This document shows, in pieces, positions 1 to 8,436 of a stretch of DNA of 45,050 bases. The DNA is taken from the NCBI RefSeq assembly GCF_001180205.1, contig NZ_CVSU01000025.1, forward strand, positions 1-45,050, written 5' to 3'. This DNA is from Candidatus Pelagibacter communis. Its GTDB lineage: Bacteria > Pseudomonadota > Alphaproteobacteria > Pelagibacterales > Pelagibacteraceae. Positions within the stretch are counted from its first letter, which is position 1. Each line of letters begins with the position of its first letter. The translations under genes were made by a program, and so were the position numbers. A model generated the notes under the pieces. The model made no database searches. It was not told the DNA's origin and saw nothing but the letters and a program-made list of their open reading frames with translations.

Positions 1-312
1 AAAACAGAAGAAGACAAAATTAATAAAAAAAAAAATTTAATATCTAAGGAAGAATTTCAAAAAGAGATAAATAAACTTCGTATTAAACTTAATGAATTTA
101 ATACAAATAAAGATTTGATGTCTAATAGTTTTAAAATTATGAAAAGTAAAGAATTAGAAAATCTTTTCAAAGTTATTAATCCTGTTATCCAAAATTATAT
201 GAATGAAAATTCTGTACAAATTTTGCTCAATAGCAAAAATATATTTATGGGTAAAAAAGAAATTGATTTAACAAAGCAATTAATAGATGAAATAAATAAA
301 CAAGTTAAATAA
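1..312 (+). CDS. skp: OmpH/Skp-family periplasmic chaperone, C-terminal part
   Basis: The reading frame is already open at the first base and closes with TAA at 310-312, so this is the last ~103 residues of a gene that starts outside the window. The visible part is a Lys/Glu/Asn-rich amphipathic helix region followed by a tail of the form I-L-L-N-S-K-N-I-F...K-E-I-D-L-T-K-Q-L-I-D-E-I-N, which resembles the conserved end of OmpH/Skp proteins (alpha-helical tentacles, then a short beta region). Skp holds unfolded outer-membrane proteins in the periplasm and hands them to the BAM complex. Its position directly before fabZ/lpxD/lpxA matches the usual bamA-skp-lpx cluster of Proteobacteria. fabZ starts 2 nt after the stop, so they are cotranscribed. 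The signal peptide and true start cannot be seen. Confidence 0.8.
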   Translation, partial: KTEEDKINKKKNLISKEEFQKEINKLRIKLNEFNTNKDLMSNSFKIMKSKELENLFKVINPVIQNYMNENSVQILLNSKNIFMGKKEIDLTKQLIDEINKQVK

Positions 313-314
313 TA

Positions 315-761
315 ATGACAAAATTGAATAAACAACAAATAATCGAGCTTCTGCCTCATAGAGAACCAATGCTACTTATTGATGAGCTTTATGATATTAA
401 AAAACTAACTTCTGCAACAGCAGTTGTTAATGTCAAAAAAGATAGTTTTTTTGTTCAAGGGCATTTTCCAGGTAATCCCGTTATGCCCGGTGTGTTAATA
501 GTCGAGTCTTTTGGTCAAGCAGCAGCAGCACTTACAGCCAATGGTTTAGATAAAGCTACCTATGAAAACAAGTTGGTTTTCTTAATGGGTGTGGAGAAAG
601 CTAGATTTAGAAACCCTGTTATACCTGACTGTGAACTAATTCTCAAAATTGAAGCAATTAGATCTCATGGTAAAGTTTGGAAGTACAAAGGTGAGGCTTT
701 TGTTAATGATAAGAAAATGGCTGATGCAATTTGGTCAGCTACGATTGTAGATAAGAAATAA
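315..761 (+). CDS. fabZ: 3-hydroxyacyl-[ACP] dehydratase FabZ
   Basis: FabZ dehydrates (3R)-hydroxyacyl-ACP to trans-2-enoyl-ACP in fatty-acid elongation and competes with LpxA for the hydroxyacyl-ACP pool. The 148-residue protein is a single hot-dog domain of normal family length. The catalytic pair is visible: His50 in the motif G-H-F-P-G-N-P-V-M-P-G and Glu64 in V-E-S-F-G-Q-A-A-A. The opening L-L-P-H-R-E-P-M-L-L-I-D is also typical. It starts with ATG 2 nt after the skp stop and is followed by lpxD after about 50 nt. The order here is fabZ then lpxD, whereas lpxD-fabZ-lpxA is the arrangement I know best. The location in the lipid A operon couples membrane fatty-acid and lipid A synthesis. 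Confidence 0.97.
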   Translation: MTKLNKQQIIELLPHREPMLLIDELYDIKKLTSATAVVNVKKDSFFVQGHFPGNPVMPGVLIVESFGQAAAALTANGLDKATYENKLVFLMGVEKARFRNPVIPDCELILKIEAIRSHGKVWKYKGEAFVNDKKMADAIWSATIVDKK

Positions 762-812
762 ATAGCAATAAATATTGATAACTTATTTAAAATTGCTTTG
801 GTAAAAGCAACT

Positions 813-1793
813 ATGTCTAATCCTTTTTTTAAAAATCATGGTCCATTTAAAATCTCAGAAATTGTAAATTCTTTAAACATAAATATTGATAATTTACACT
901 ATAAGAAAGATATCCATGATATTAAAGATCTTGCTTCATCTACTAAAAATGACATAACTTTTTTTCATTCAAAAAAATATAAAGATGTTGCAAAAAAAAC
1001 TAAAGCTTCATTTTGTTTAACCACAGAAGTTTTAAAAACAGAATTACCTAAAAGTTGTTTACCTTTGGTTGTTGACAATGTTTTAGTTTGCACTTCAAAA
1101 ATTACATCAATTTTTTATCCAGATTCCATAAATGATATTTTTGATGATACAGTATCCTTAATTGATGATACTAATTTTAAGAATAAAGTTAATTATGGTA
1201 AAAATGTTTTAATTGGAAATAATGTTTCTATAGGAAACAATTGTAAAATTGGACACAACACAATTATAGAAAAAAATGTTATCATTGGGGATGATTGTTT
1301 TATTGGATCAAATAATGTTATTAGAAATACATTAGTAAAAAATAATGTTAAAATATTAGATAATTGTATAATAGGTAAACACGGTTTTGGTTTTTTTCCT
1401 ATTAAAAATAAGAATTTAAGATACCCACATATTGGAATAGTTATAGTTGAAGATAATTGTGAAATTGGTTGTGGTTCCACTATCGATAGAGGATCAATGT
1501 CAAACACAATAATTGGTAAAAACACATATTTAGACAATCAAATACACATAGCTCATAATGTTAAAATTGGTGAAAATTCAATTATAGCTGGTCAAGTAGG
1601 GATAGCTGGAAGTTCCATAATTGGTAATAATGTTAAAATTGGTGGTCAAGCAGGTATATCGGGACATCTTAAAATTGGAAACAATGTTGAAATTGGAGGT
1701 GGTTCTGGAGTAATTAGAGATATTCCTGATAACACTAAAGTAATGGGCTATCCAGCAAAAAATATTAGAGAATTTTTAAGAGATAATAAATGA
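813..1793 (+). CDS. lpxD: UDP-3-O-acylglucosamine N-acyltransferase LpxD
   Basis: LpxD adds the second hydroxyacyl chain (N-linked) to UDP-3-O-acyl-glucosamine in lipid A synthesis, in the cytoplasm. The N-terminal ~100 residues form the uridine-binding domain, followed by a long run of hexapeptide repeats (I-G-x-N/x-x) giving a left-handed beta helix. The catalytic His motif H-I-A-H-N-V-K-I-G is visible around residue 240, together with the G-K-H-G-F-G-F segment. I prefer ATG at 813 (protein beginning M-S-N-P-F-F-K). The frame is open further upstream to a TTG at 798, which would add five residues and has no better ribosome site. The stop overlaps the lpxA start as ATGA, indicating translational coupling. 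Confidence 0.95.
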   Translation: MSNPFFKNHGPFKISEIVNSLNINIDNLHYKKDIHDIKDLASSTKNDITFFHSKKYKDVAKKTKASFCLTTEVLKTELPKSCLPLVVDNVLVCTSKITSIFYPDSINDIFDDTVSLIDDTNFKNKVNYGKNVLIGNNVSIGNNCKIGHNTIIEKNVIIGDDCFIGSNNVIRNTLVKNNVKILDNCIIGKHGFGFFPIKNKNLRYPHIGIVIVEDNCEIGCGSTIDRGSMSNTIIGKNTYLDNQIHIAHNVKIGENSIIAGQVGIAGSSIIGNNVKIGGQAGISGHLKIGNNVEIGGGSGVIRDIPDNTKVMGYPAKNIREFLRDNK

Positions 1794-2572
1794 TACACAA
1801 AACAGCTATAATTGACTCTAATGCTAAAATTTCTAAAGACGTAAGTATCGGCCCTTATACTGTTATTGGTCCAAATGTTGAAATAGGTGAGGAAACAGAA
1901 ATTAAATCACATGTTAATATTACAGGGAATACTAGAATTGGAAAAAATAATATAATTTATCCATTTGCGTCAATAGGTAATGACCCTCAAGATCTTAAAT
2001 TTCAAGGTGAAGAAACTAAATTAGAGATTGGTCATAATAATAAAATAAGAGAATATGTTACTATTAACCCTGGAACACGAGGCGGTGGCGGATTAACAAA
2101 AGTTGGAAATAATTGTTTGTTTATGGTTTCTGCACATATTGCTCATGATTGCTTTGTTGGAAGCAATGTAATACTAGCCAACAATGTACCACTTGGAGGT
2201 CATGCCCACATTGATGATGGTGCTATTATTGGTGGCAATTCAGCAGTTCAACAATTCACAAGAGTAGGTAAATCGGCAATGATTGGAGGCATGTGTGGTG
2301 TTGTAAGAGATATAATTCCATATGGCATTGCACATGGAAATAGAAGTATTTTACAAGGATTGAATTTAATAGGTTTAAGAAGAAAAAATATTCCAAATAA
2401 AGAAATAATGATTTTAACCGATGCTTATAAAGAAATATTTAAAAATGAAAATTTAACAGAAAATTTAAACAATCTATCAAAAGATTTTAAGAGTAATGAA
2501 CTAGTAGCAGAAGTTGTTGGATTTATAGAAAAGGATAAAAAAAGACCAATATGTACACCGTTTTCAAAATAA
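1790..2572 (+). CDS. lpxA: UDP-N-acetylglucosamine acyltransferase LpxA
   Basis: LpxA catalyses the first step of lipid A synthesis, transferring a 3-hydroxyacyl chain from ACP to O-3 of UDP-GlcNAc. The 260-residue protein has the family's usual length: left-handed beta-helix repeats through about residue 190, then a helical C-terminal domain. The signature H-I-A-H-D-C-F-V-G places the catalytic base at His119 (equivalent to E. coli His125). The segment I-N-P-G-T-R-G-G-G and the G-N-D-P-Q-D-L-K-F stretch are also characteristic. The start is the ATG of an ATGA overlap with lpxD, and lpxI begins one base after its stop. Substrate chain length cannot be judged from the sequence. Confidence 0.97.
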   Translation: MIHKTAIIDSNAKISKDVSIGPYTVIGPNVEIGEETEIKSHVNITGNTRIGKNNIIYPFASIGNDPQDLKFQGEETKLEIGHNNKIREYVTINPGTRGGGGLTKVGNNCLFMVSAHIAHDCFVGSNVILANNVPLGGHAHIDDGAIIGGNSAVQQFTRVGKSAMIGGMCGVVRDIIPYGIAHGNRSILQGLNLIGLRRKNIPNKEIMILTDAYKEIFKNENLTENLNNLSKDFKSNELVAEVVGFIEKDKKRPICTPFSK

Positions 2573-2573
2573 A

Positions 2574-3359
2574 ATGATAGGATTGTTTTTAGGTGATACT
2601 GATTTTTCAGAAATAGTTTTAAAAAAAATAAAAACAAAAAAAATTAAATATTTCATAATAGATTTTTCAAAAAGAAATAGATTTAAGAAAGATAAGAATT
2701 CATTCAGAATAAGTATTGGAAAATTTGGAACAATTATAAATTTAATTAAACAAAAAAAATGTAAAAAAGTTTTATTTGCAGGTAGGATCGCAAAACCAAA
2801 TTTTTCATCTTTACGATTAGATTTTAAAGGTATTTATTATATGCCAAGTGTAATCAGAGCCGCTAAGATAGGTGATGCAGCTATAATTAAATCAATTATA
2901 GAAATTTTAAGTAATGAAGGAATAAAAGTCATTAGCTCAATATTTTTTAATCCTGAATTATCTTTAAAGAAAGGTTGTTACACGAAACTAAAGCCAAATC
3001 ATCAAGATTTAATATCAATTAAAAAAGGAAAATTTTTTTTTAATCAAACAAAAAGTTTAGACCACATCCAAGCGCTAGTAGTTAAAGGAGATAAAATTTT
3101 AGCTAAAGAAGGTAAAGAGGGAACAAAAAAAATGTTATCAACATTAAAGAAAAAATCAGATGGTATCTTAATTAAATTACCAAAAAAGAAGCAAGATTTG
3201 AGAATGGACCTTCCAACAATTGGTTTACAAACCTTTAAGGATGCTAAAAAATGTGGATTACGTGGTGTGGTTTTACAATCTAAAAAGAATATTTTTCTAG
3301 ATAAACTCAATTGCATTAAATTTGCTAATAAGAACAATATATTTATCAATATTATATGA
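2574..3359 (+). CDS. lpxI: UDP-2,3-diacylglucosamine pyrophosphatase LpxI (DUF1009 family)
   Basis: LpxI hydrolyses UDP-2,3-diacylglucosamine to lipid X and UMP; it replaces the unrelated LpxH of gammaproteobacteria. I recognise it by length (261 residues), by position between lpxA and lpxB, and by family features such as the opening I-G-L-F-L-G-D, the K-x-x-F-A-G-R-I segment, the D-A-A-I-I-K stretch and a C-terminal D-L-P-T-I-G-L-Q-T region. No LpxH-type metallophosphatase motifs (DxH, GNHD) are visible. The start ATG lies one base after the lpxA stop, and the stop overlaps the lpxB start as ATGA. The protein is very Lys-rich, as expected in this AT-rich genome. Confidence 0.9.
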   Translation: MIGLFLGDTDFSEIVLKKIKTKKIKYFIIDFSKRNRFKKDKNSFRISIGKFGTIINLIKQKKCKKVLFAGRIAKPNFSSLRLDFKGIYYMPSVIRAAKIGDAAIIKSIIEILSNEGIKVISSIFFNPELSLKKGCYTKLKPNHQDLISIKKGKFFFNQTKSLDHIQALVVKGDKILAKEGKEGTKKMLSTLKKKSDGILIKLPKKKQDLRMDLPTIGLQTFKDAKKCGLRGVVLQSKKNIFLDKLNCIKFANKNNIFINII

Positions 3360-4498
3360 AAAAAATATTCATACTCACAGGCGAGCCTTCTGGAGACAAG
3401 TTAGCTTCAACAGTTATTTCTAAGTTAAAGTCTCAAATTCCTAATATTGAATATTCATCTGTTGGTGGAGATCATTTAAAAAAATTAGGAATTAAAAGTA
3501 TTTTTAATTTAAATGAAATAACCTATCTGGGTTTTACTAGTATTTTATTAAATATATTTAAAATTAGAAATAAAATTAACCACACTGTTAATGAAATAAT
3601 AAAATTTAACCCTGATATATTATTTTCTGTTGATAGCCCTGATTTTACTATGCGTGTCGCCGAAAGAGTAAAAAAAATTAATAATAATATTAAAATAATT
3701 CATTATGTAGCTCCACAAGTTTGGATATGGCGAAAAAATAGAGTAAAAAAAATTAAAAAATATATCGATCATATTCTTCTATTATTTGACTTTGAAAAAA
3801 AATATTTTGAAGAAGAAAATATTAAAAATACTTTCGTTGGACACCCATTAATTGAGAATAATCAAGATAACAAAAAAATTGTTGAAAATATAATTCCTAA
3901 AGATAAAAAAATTATATCAATTTTCCCTGGAAGTAGAAAATCTGAAACAGACGTATTATTAAACATTTTAATTGATTTTATAAAGCTAATGAACAATAGA
4001 CATAATGATTTTTATTTTTACTTTCATGCAACTGATGAAAATAAAAATTTAATTTTGTCGGAAATTAAAAAATTTAATTTTGAGAATGTAGATGTGGTTT
4101 CAGATGAAGGTATTAAATCTAAAATTTTATCTAATTCAGTTTTCGCTGTATCTAAGTCTGGTACAGTTTCACTACAAATTTCAAGCTCAAACATACCTTC
4201 TATAATAATTTATAAACTCAGTTTTATTAATTTTTTGATATTTAAAATGTTAGTTAACGTTAAATTTGCAAATATAATCAATATTATCAATAATCGTGAA
4301 GTCATTCCTGAATTATTACAAAGTGAATGTAATGCTGACGAAATTTATAGATCTGTAATTTATCTTTTAAAAAACCCTAACCTTATCAAAAAACAATTAT
4401 CTGTTTGTTCAAAAACATTAGATGGAATAAGATCTAAAACATCTTCATCTGAAGAGGCTTGTCTAGTTTTAAGAAATTATCTTATCCAGCCTAATTAA
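3356..4498 (+). CDS. lpxB: Lipid-A-disaccharide synthase LpxB
   Basis: LpxB is the GT19-family glycosyltransferase that joins lipid X to UDP-2,3-diacylglucosamine to give the tetraacyl disaccharide 1-phosphate, at the inner face of the cytoplasmic membrane. The 380-residue protein has normal family length. Diagnostic segments are the opening I-L-T-G-E-P-S-G-D, the S-V-G-G-D-H-L-K stretch, Y-V-A-P-Q-V-W-I-W-R near residue 120, and F-P-G-S-R-K-S-E near residue 190, which begins the nucleotide-binding C-terminal half. It is the last gene of the lipid A operon. Its 3' end overlaps by 30 nt the end of convergent gltX, leaving no room for a conventional terminator between the two units. Confidence 0.97.
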   Translation: MKKIFILTGEPSGDKLASTVISKLKSQIPNIEYSSVGGDHLKKLGIKSIFNLNEITYLGFTSILLNIFKIRNKINHTVNEIIKFNPDILFSVDSPDFTMRVAERVKKINNNIKIIHYVAPQVWIWRKNRVKKIKKYIDHILLLFDFEKKYFEEENIKNTFVGHPLIENNQDNKKIVENIIPKDKKIISIFPGSRKSETDVLLNILIDFIKLMNNRHNDFYFYFHATDENKNLILSEIKKFNFENVDVVSDEGIKSKILSNSVFAVSKSGTVSLQISSSNIPSIIIYKLSFINFLIFKMLVNVKFANIINIINNREVIPELLQSECNADEIYRSVIYLLKNPNLIKKQLSVCSKTLDGIRSKTSSSEEACLVLRNYLIQPN

Positions 4499-5866
4499 CA
4501 CCTCTTCTTTGCCAAGAGCTATAACTATATCATATAAACCAGGACCAAATTTTGACCCAGTCAAAGCAATCCGTATAGGCTGACCAACTCCCTTAAAATT
4601 TGTATCATTTTTTTTAATCAAATTATTTACTACAGGCTCTAAACTCTCCTTATTTATATTTGATATAAGTGATAATTCTTTAATAAATTCTGAAATAATT
4701 TTTTTTGCTTTATCATCAATCAATTTGAAATCATCCTTATTGAAGTTAACTTCATCATTGATGATAAACTTTGCATTATTATATATATCTTCTAATGTTT
4801 TAGCTTTATTTTTTAAAAAAGATAATGAGGATTTAATTTTTGTTTCTTTATCACTTTTAATTTCTTCTTTATAAATTTTGCAATATTCAAATAGATTTTG
4901 ATAAAGATCGTTCTCATCGATTGTTTTTATATAGTGCTCATTCAGTGATAATATTCTGCTAATGTCTAGTTTTGATGGTGATTTACCAATACCCTCTAAA
5001 TTAAAGCACTTAATACTCTCATCCAGAGTAAATATTTCTTTGTCTTGATATGACCATCCAAGTCTAAGTAAATAGTTTCTTAATGCATCAGGCATTATAC
5101 CTATTTTTGAGTAATCATCCAAAGTCGAGGCATTATCTCTTTTTGACAGTTTTTTACCTTCAATTGTATGAATTAATGGAATGTGCGCAAATTCAGGAAC
5201 ATCCCAACCCATTGCTTGATATATTTGTATTTGTTTAAAAGTATTTATCTTGTGATCATCTCCTCTAATTATATGTGTCATTCTCATTTGATGATCGTCA
5301 ACGGTTGCAGAAAGATTGTAAGTCGGCGTTCCATCGTTTCTTAAAATTATAAAATCTTCTATTGTATTATTTTCAATTTCAATATCTCCTTGGACTAAAT
5401 CTTTAAGTTTAGAATTTCCATTTATTTTACTTTTAAATCTAATCACGGGTTTAATATCTTTAGGAACATCTTTTTCATCAGAATCTCTCCATTTTCTATT
5501 ATAAATATATGGCATCTTTTTTTGCCTAGCTCTTTTTTTTTGTTCCTCTATCTCTTCAGCAGAGCAGTAGCATTTATATGCGTTACCTTTTTTTAATAAT
5601 TCATTAGCAATTTTAATGTGATCTTCTATTTTTTGTGACTGAATATATTCTTCACCATCATGTTCAATTCCTATCCACTTTAATGATTTAATAATTTGTA
5701 TTTTATATTCTTCTTTTGATCTTTCTTTGTCAGTATCTTCAATTCTTAGGTGAAAAGTTCCTTTTTGATTTTTAGAGAACAACCAATTAAATAAGGCAGT
5801 TCTAACCCCTCCAATATGAAGAGCTCCAGTAGGGGATGGAGCAAAACGTGTTGCTACTTTAGACAT
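4469..5866 (-). CDS. gltX: Glutamyl-tRNA synthetase GltX
   Basis: A class I aminoacyl-tRNA synthetase that charges tRNA-Glu. The Rossmann fold opens with R-F-A-P-S-P-T-G, followed by the HIGH-type motif H-I-G-G at residues 17-20. The KMSKS-type loop is K-L-S-K-R near residue 240. The C-terminal half (from about residue 320) is the helical anticodon-binding domain and is very Lys/Asp-rich. I place the start at the ATG ending at 5866, giving 465 residues; the frame opens one codon earlier at a TTG. It lies 22 nt downstream of lexA, so the two are probably cotranscribed. Some alphaproteobacteria have two GltX paralogues, one of them charging tRNA-Gln; which role this copy serves cannot be decided from sequence alone. 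Confidence 0.96.
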   Translation of the reverse strand: MSKVATRFAPSPTGALHIGGVRTALFNWLFSKNQKGTFHLRIEDTDKERSKEEYKIQIIKSLKWIGIEHDGEEYIQSQKIEDHIKIANELLKKGNAYKCYCSAEEIEEQKKRARQKKMPYIYNRKWRDSDEKDVPKDIKPVIRFKSKINGNSKLKDLVQGDIEIENNTIEDFIILRNDGTPTYNLSATVDDHQMRMTHIIRGDDHKINTFKQIQIYQAMGWDVPEFAHIPLIHTIEGKKLSKRDNASTLDDYSKIGIMPDALRNYLLRLGWSYQDKEIFTLDESIKCFNLEGIGKSPSKLDISRILSLNEHYIKTIDENDLYQNLFEYCKIYKEEIKSDKETKIKSSLSFLKNKAKTLEDIYNNAKFIINDEVNFNKDDFKLIDDKAKKIISEFIKELSLISNINKESLEPVVNNLIKKNDTNFKGVGQPIRIALTGSKFGPGLYDIVIALGKEEVLIRLDKIIS

Positions 5867-5888
5867 CAATGTTGTTTAGACTATTTTT

Positions 5889-6566
5889 TTAGAAGTTTCT
5901 ATATAAAGATACTAAAACTCCTTGAACTTTTACTCTATCAGGTCCAAAAATCTTAGTTTCATAGTTTCTATTAGCACTTTCAAGCGCCACAACTTTACCT
6001 TTTTTTCGAATTCTTTTTAACATCGCTTCATGCTCATCTATTAATGCAACAACAATTTTACCATTATCAGCAGTATCTGTTCTTTTAATAATAACAGTAT
6101 CACCTTCATGAATACCTGCATCTATCATGGAGTCACCTTGAACTTTTAATCCAAAGTAATCACCATTTTTTTCTAAATTATTTGGTAGTGGAATTCTAGA
6201 TACCTCATTTTGTATTGCTTCAACAGGTGTTCCAGCTGCAATTTTTCCAAGCACTGGTACTTCTACTTCATCTGAAACAGTTTGTTCTTCATCTAATCCA
6301 CCTTTAATCACACTAGGTGAAAAGCTATTATAAATATCATTGGCAGAAGCTGTTTCTGGCAATTTAACTACCTCTAAAGCTCTTGCTTTGTGAGCTAATC
6401 TTTTTATAAAACCTCTTTCTTCTAAAGCACTAATCAATCTATGAATACCTGATTTAGATTTTAAATTAAGAGACTGTTTCATCTCTTCATATGAAGGAGA
6501 TACGCCAGAACTTCTCAACTTTTTGTTGATAAATAAAAGTAGGTTTTTTTGTTTTTTTGTTAGCAT
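5889..6566 (-). CDS. lexA: LexA repressor / self-cleaving SOS regulator
   Basis: LexA represses DNA-damage genes and cleaves itself when RecA is activated. The N-terminal winged helix-turn-helix covers about residues 1-65 (S-P-S-Y-E-E-M-K-Q-S-L, then a recognition helix with S-G-I-H-R-L-I-S-A-L-E-E-R-G). The cleavage bond is Ala111-Gly112 in I-A-A-G-T-P, and the S24 peptidase dyad is Ser146 (Q-G-D-S-M-I-D-A) and Lys184 (A-M-L-K-R-I), with normal spacing. At 225 residues it carries the longer linker usual in alphaproteobacteria. A GTTC-N7-GTTC box lies 24 nt upstream of the start, implying autoregulation. trpC lies upstream (89-nt gap) and gltX downstream. Confidence 0.97.
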   Translation of the reverse strand: MLTKKQKNLLLFINKKLRSSGVSPSYEEMKQSLNLKSKSGIHRLISALEERGFIKRLAHKARALEVVKLPETASANDIYNSFSPSVIKGGLDEEQTVSDEVEVPVLGKIAAGTPVEAIQNEVSRIPLPNNLEKNGDYFGLKVQGDSMIDAGIHEGDTVIIKRTDTADNGKIVVALIDEHEAMLKRIRKKGKVVALESANRNYETKIFGPDRVKVQGVLVSLYRNF

Positions 6567-6590
6567 AAGAACAAATATCGTACAAACAAT

Positions 6591-6605
6591 GTTCTATAAA
6601 AGTTC
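6591..6605 (-). promoter_or_regulatory. SOS box (LexA operator) upstream of lexA
   Basis: The plus strand reads GTTC-TATAAAA-GTTC, a perfect direct repeat with 7-nt spacing; on the lexA strand this is GAAC-N7-GAAC. GTTC-N7-GTTC is the established LexA operator of alphaproteobacteria, unlike the palindromic CTG-N10-CAG of E. coli. It sits in the only spacer of the trpC-lexA-gltX stretch, 24 nt before the lexA start codon, where bound LexA would cover the promoter. A further GAAC occurs at 6569-6572, nearer the start codon, and may be coincidental. Confidence 0.8.
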
Positions 6606-6655
6606 TTTTAAATTAACAATACTAAAAAAAACTAGTAAAATAGGGCTTTATTTGT

Positions 6656-7447
6656 CTATAAAACTGAAAATATAGAATTTTTATCTAAGTTTTTCAAAAG
6701 TGATTCACCAATTAAAAAAGTGTTAATTGATGTTTTGTTATTAAGCTCTAATAGCTCTTCTTTATTCTTAATTCCACTTTCAGATATTAAAGGACCTTTG
6801 TGACTTTTTACAACATCATAAATATCATAAGTTGTATTTATATCAGTTTTAAGTGTTTTTAAATTTCTATTGTTTATTCCAATTAATGCATCTTTAAAAT
6901 TTAATGCTTTTTTAGCTTCTTCCACCGTATGAACTTCAACTATAACCGACATATTGTATTTCGTAGCTTCATCATATAATTCAGAAGCAAGATCATCTGA
7001 AACCCCAGCTAAAATAATTAAAATAGCATCAGCGCCATAACTTTTTGCCAAAGGTATTTGAAATTTATCGATAAAAAAATCCTTACACAATATAGGTAAA
7101 TTTATTTTATCTTTTATTTTTCTTATGTGAATTAAATTTCCTAAAAAATAATCTTCTTCTGTTAAAACTGAAAGACAAGTTGCCTTATTATTTAAATAAA
7201 TCTGAGCAATATCTACAGGATTATAATCGTCAATTATTATACCCGCTGAAGGACTTGCTTTTTTAATTTCAGCAATAATTGAAGTTTTATTATTTTTTAT
7301 ATTATTTTCTATTTTCTCTTTAAAATTAATAAAGCTGTTGTTTTTATTAATTAATTCATCCAAAATTTTAAGATCTAGAGATTTTTTTAATTTATCAACT
7401 TTTTCAATTTTCTTTTGAATGATATTTTGAAGTATATTTTCAGACAT
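6656..7447 (-). CDS. trpC: Indole-3-glycerol-phosphate synthase TrpC
   Basis: TrpC closes the ring of carboxyphenylaminodeoxyribulose phosphate to make indole-3-glycerol phosphate in tryptophan synthesis. The 263-residue single-domain (beta/alpha)8 barrel has the family's usual length and is not fused to TrpF. Active-site segments are visible: I-I-A-E-I-K-K-A-S-P-S near residue 60, L-P-I-L-C-K-D-F-F near 115, I-V-E-V-H near 170, I-G-I-N-N-R-N-L near 190 and I-S-E-S-G-I near 220. Its start overlaps the end of trpD by 8 nt. It is the last trp gene here. In relatives I recall moaC and moeA lying between trpC and lexA; here only an 89-nt spacer remains. Confidence 0.97.
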   Translation of the reverse strand: MSENILQNIIQKKIEKVDKLKKSLDLKILDELINKNNSFINFKEKIENNIKNNKTSIIAEIKKASPSAGIIIDDYNPVDIAQIYLNNKATCLSVLTEEDYFLGNLIHIRKIKDKINLPILCKDFFIDKFQIPLAKSYGADAILIILAGVSDDLASELYDEATKYNMSVIVEVHTVEEAKKALNFKDALIGINNRNLKTLKTDINTTYDIYDVVKSHKGPLISESGIKNKEELLELNNKTSINTFLIGESLLKNLDKNSIFSVL

Positions 7448-8432
7448 TTTGAATTTTTTCTAGATGTAAAAAAGTTTTTCCAGAAAGGATAAATTCTCTT
7501 GTGTAATTATATGCTTCAGAAAAGTCTGAAAATTTTTCTCCAACAATTAAACCTGCTGCAGCATTTAAACAAACTGCTTTTGAAAAGTCATTATCTTTAC
7601 CTTTAAAAATTTCAATCATCTTATCAGCATTAAATTTTGCATCATCACCCACTAGATTTTGAAAATTATCTGCATTAACCCCTAAAGCATTTGGATCTAT
7701 TTTTATTTCAGATATTTGACCATCTTTTAATTGAATAACATTAGTGATTGTATATGGAGATATTTCATCTAATCCATCCTCGCTATTTACTATCCAAGCA
7801 AATTTTAAATTTAAATTTTTAAGTCCTTCAGCAAAAATTTTTAATAATTTTTTATCAAAAACTCCTACAACTTGTCTCTCTGCAAGTGCTGGATTACTTA
7901 ATGGACCAATCATATTAAAAATGGTTCTTTTTCCAATTTTTTTTCTTACGGGTCCTACAAATCTCATCGCACTATGATAATTTGGTGCAAACATAAAACC
8001 AAAATTGTTGGTATTAATTTCTTTTTCTATATCCTCAGGTTCTAAATCAATTTTAATTTTAAGAGCTTCTAAAACATCACCGGACCCACATTTCGAGGAA
8101 ACAGCTTTATTACCATGCTTAGCAACTTTTGTACCCATACTAGCTAAAAGTAGGGCAGAAGCAGTTGAAATATTGAGGGTATTCATACCATCACCGCCAG
8201 TACCACAAGTATCAATACAATCACTTACATTTACTCGTTTTGATTTTTCTCTAAGAACAAAAACTCCACCTGCTATTTCATCTGAAACTTCACCTTTTTC
8301 AGATAGTAAAGTTAAAAAGTCAAAAATTTCATCATCACTGGCTTTTCCTGTCATTAATATTTCAAAAGCAGTTTTACTTTCTTTAAAAGTTAAATTTTGT
8401 TTATTTTTAAGTTTTTCTAAAATTTGATCCAT
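7440..8432 (-). CDS. trpD: Anthranilate phosphoribosyltransferase TrpD
   Basis: TrpD transfers phosphoribose from PRPP to anthranilate. The 330-residue protein has normal length for a stand-alone TrpD. The glycine-rich PRPP-binding motif D-T-C-G-T-G-G-D-G lies near residue 80, followed by N-I-S-T-A-S-A and by K-H-G-N-K-A-V-S-S-K-C-G-S-G-D near residue 110, which contacts anthranilate and pyrophosphate. N-M-I-G-P-L-S-N-P near residue 175 is also typical. It lies 4 nt downstream of trpG and overlaps trpC by 8 nt, so it belongs to one trp transcript. Codon use matches its neighbours and nothing looks damaged. Confidence 0.97.
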   Translation of the reverse strand: MDQILEKLKNKQNLTFKESKTAFEILMTGKASDDEIFDFLTLLSEKGEVSDEIAGGVFVLREKSKRVNVSDCIDTCGTGGDGMNTLNISTASALLLASMGTKVAKHGNKAVSSKCGSGDVLEALKIKIDLEPEDIEKEINTNNFGFMFAPNYHSAMRFVGPVRKKIGKRTIFNMIGPLSNPALAERQVVGVFDKKLLKIFAEGLKNLNLKFAWIVNSEDGLDEISPYTITNVIQLKDGQISEIKIDPNALGVNADNFQNLVGDDAKFNADKMIEIFKGKDNDFSKAVCLNAAAGLIVGEKFSDFSEAYNYTREFILSGKTFLHLEKIQNV

Positions 8433-8436
8433 AAAT

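Noticed and set aside
798-812. TTG start five codons upstream for lpxD
   Set aside because: No better ribosome site; the ATG at 813 gives a natural N-terminus, so the extension is not needed.
7744-8427. Two plus-strand ORFs (77 and 140 residues) opposite trpD
   Set aside because: They are antisense to an intact conserved trpD, have Ser/Phe-rich shadow composition and no recognisable domain.
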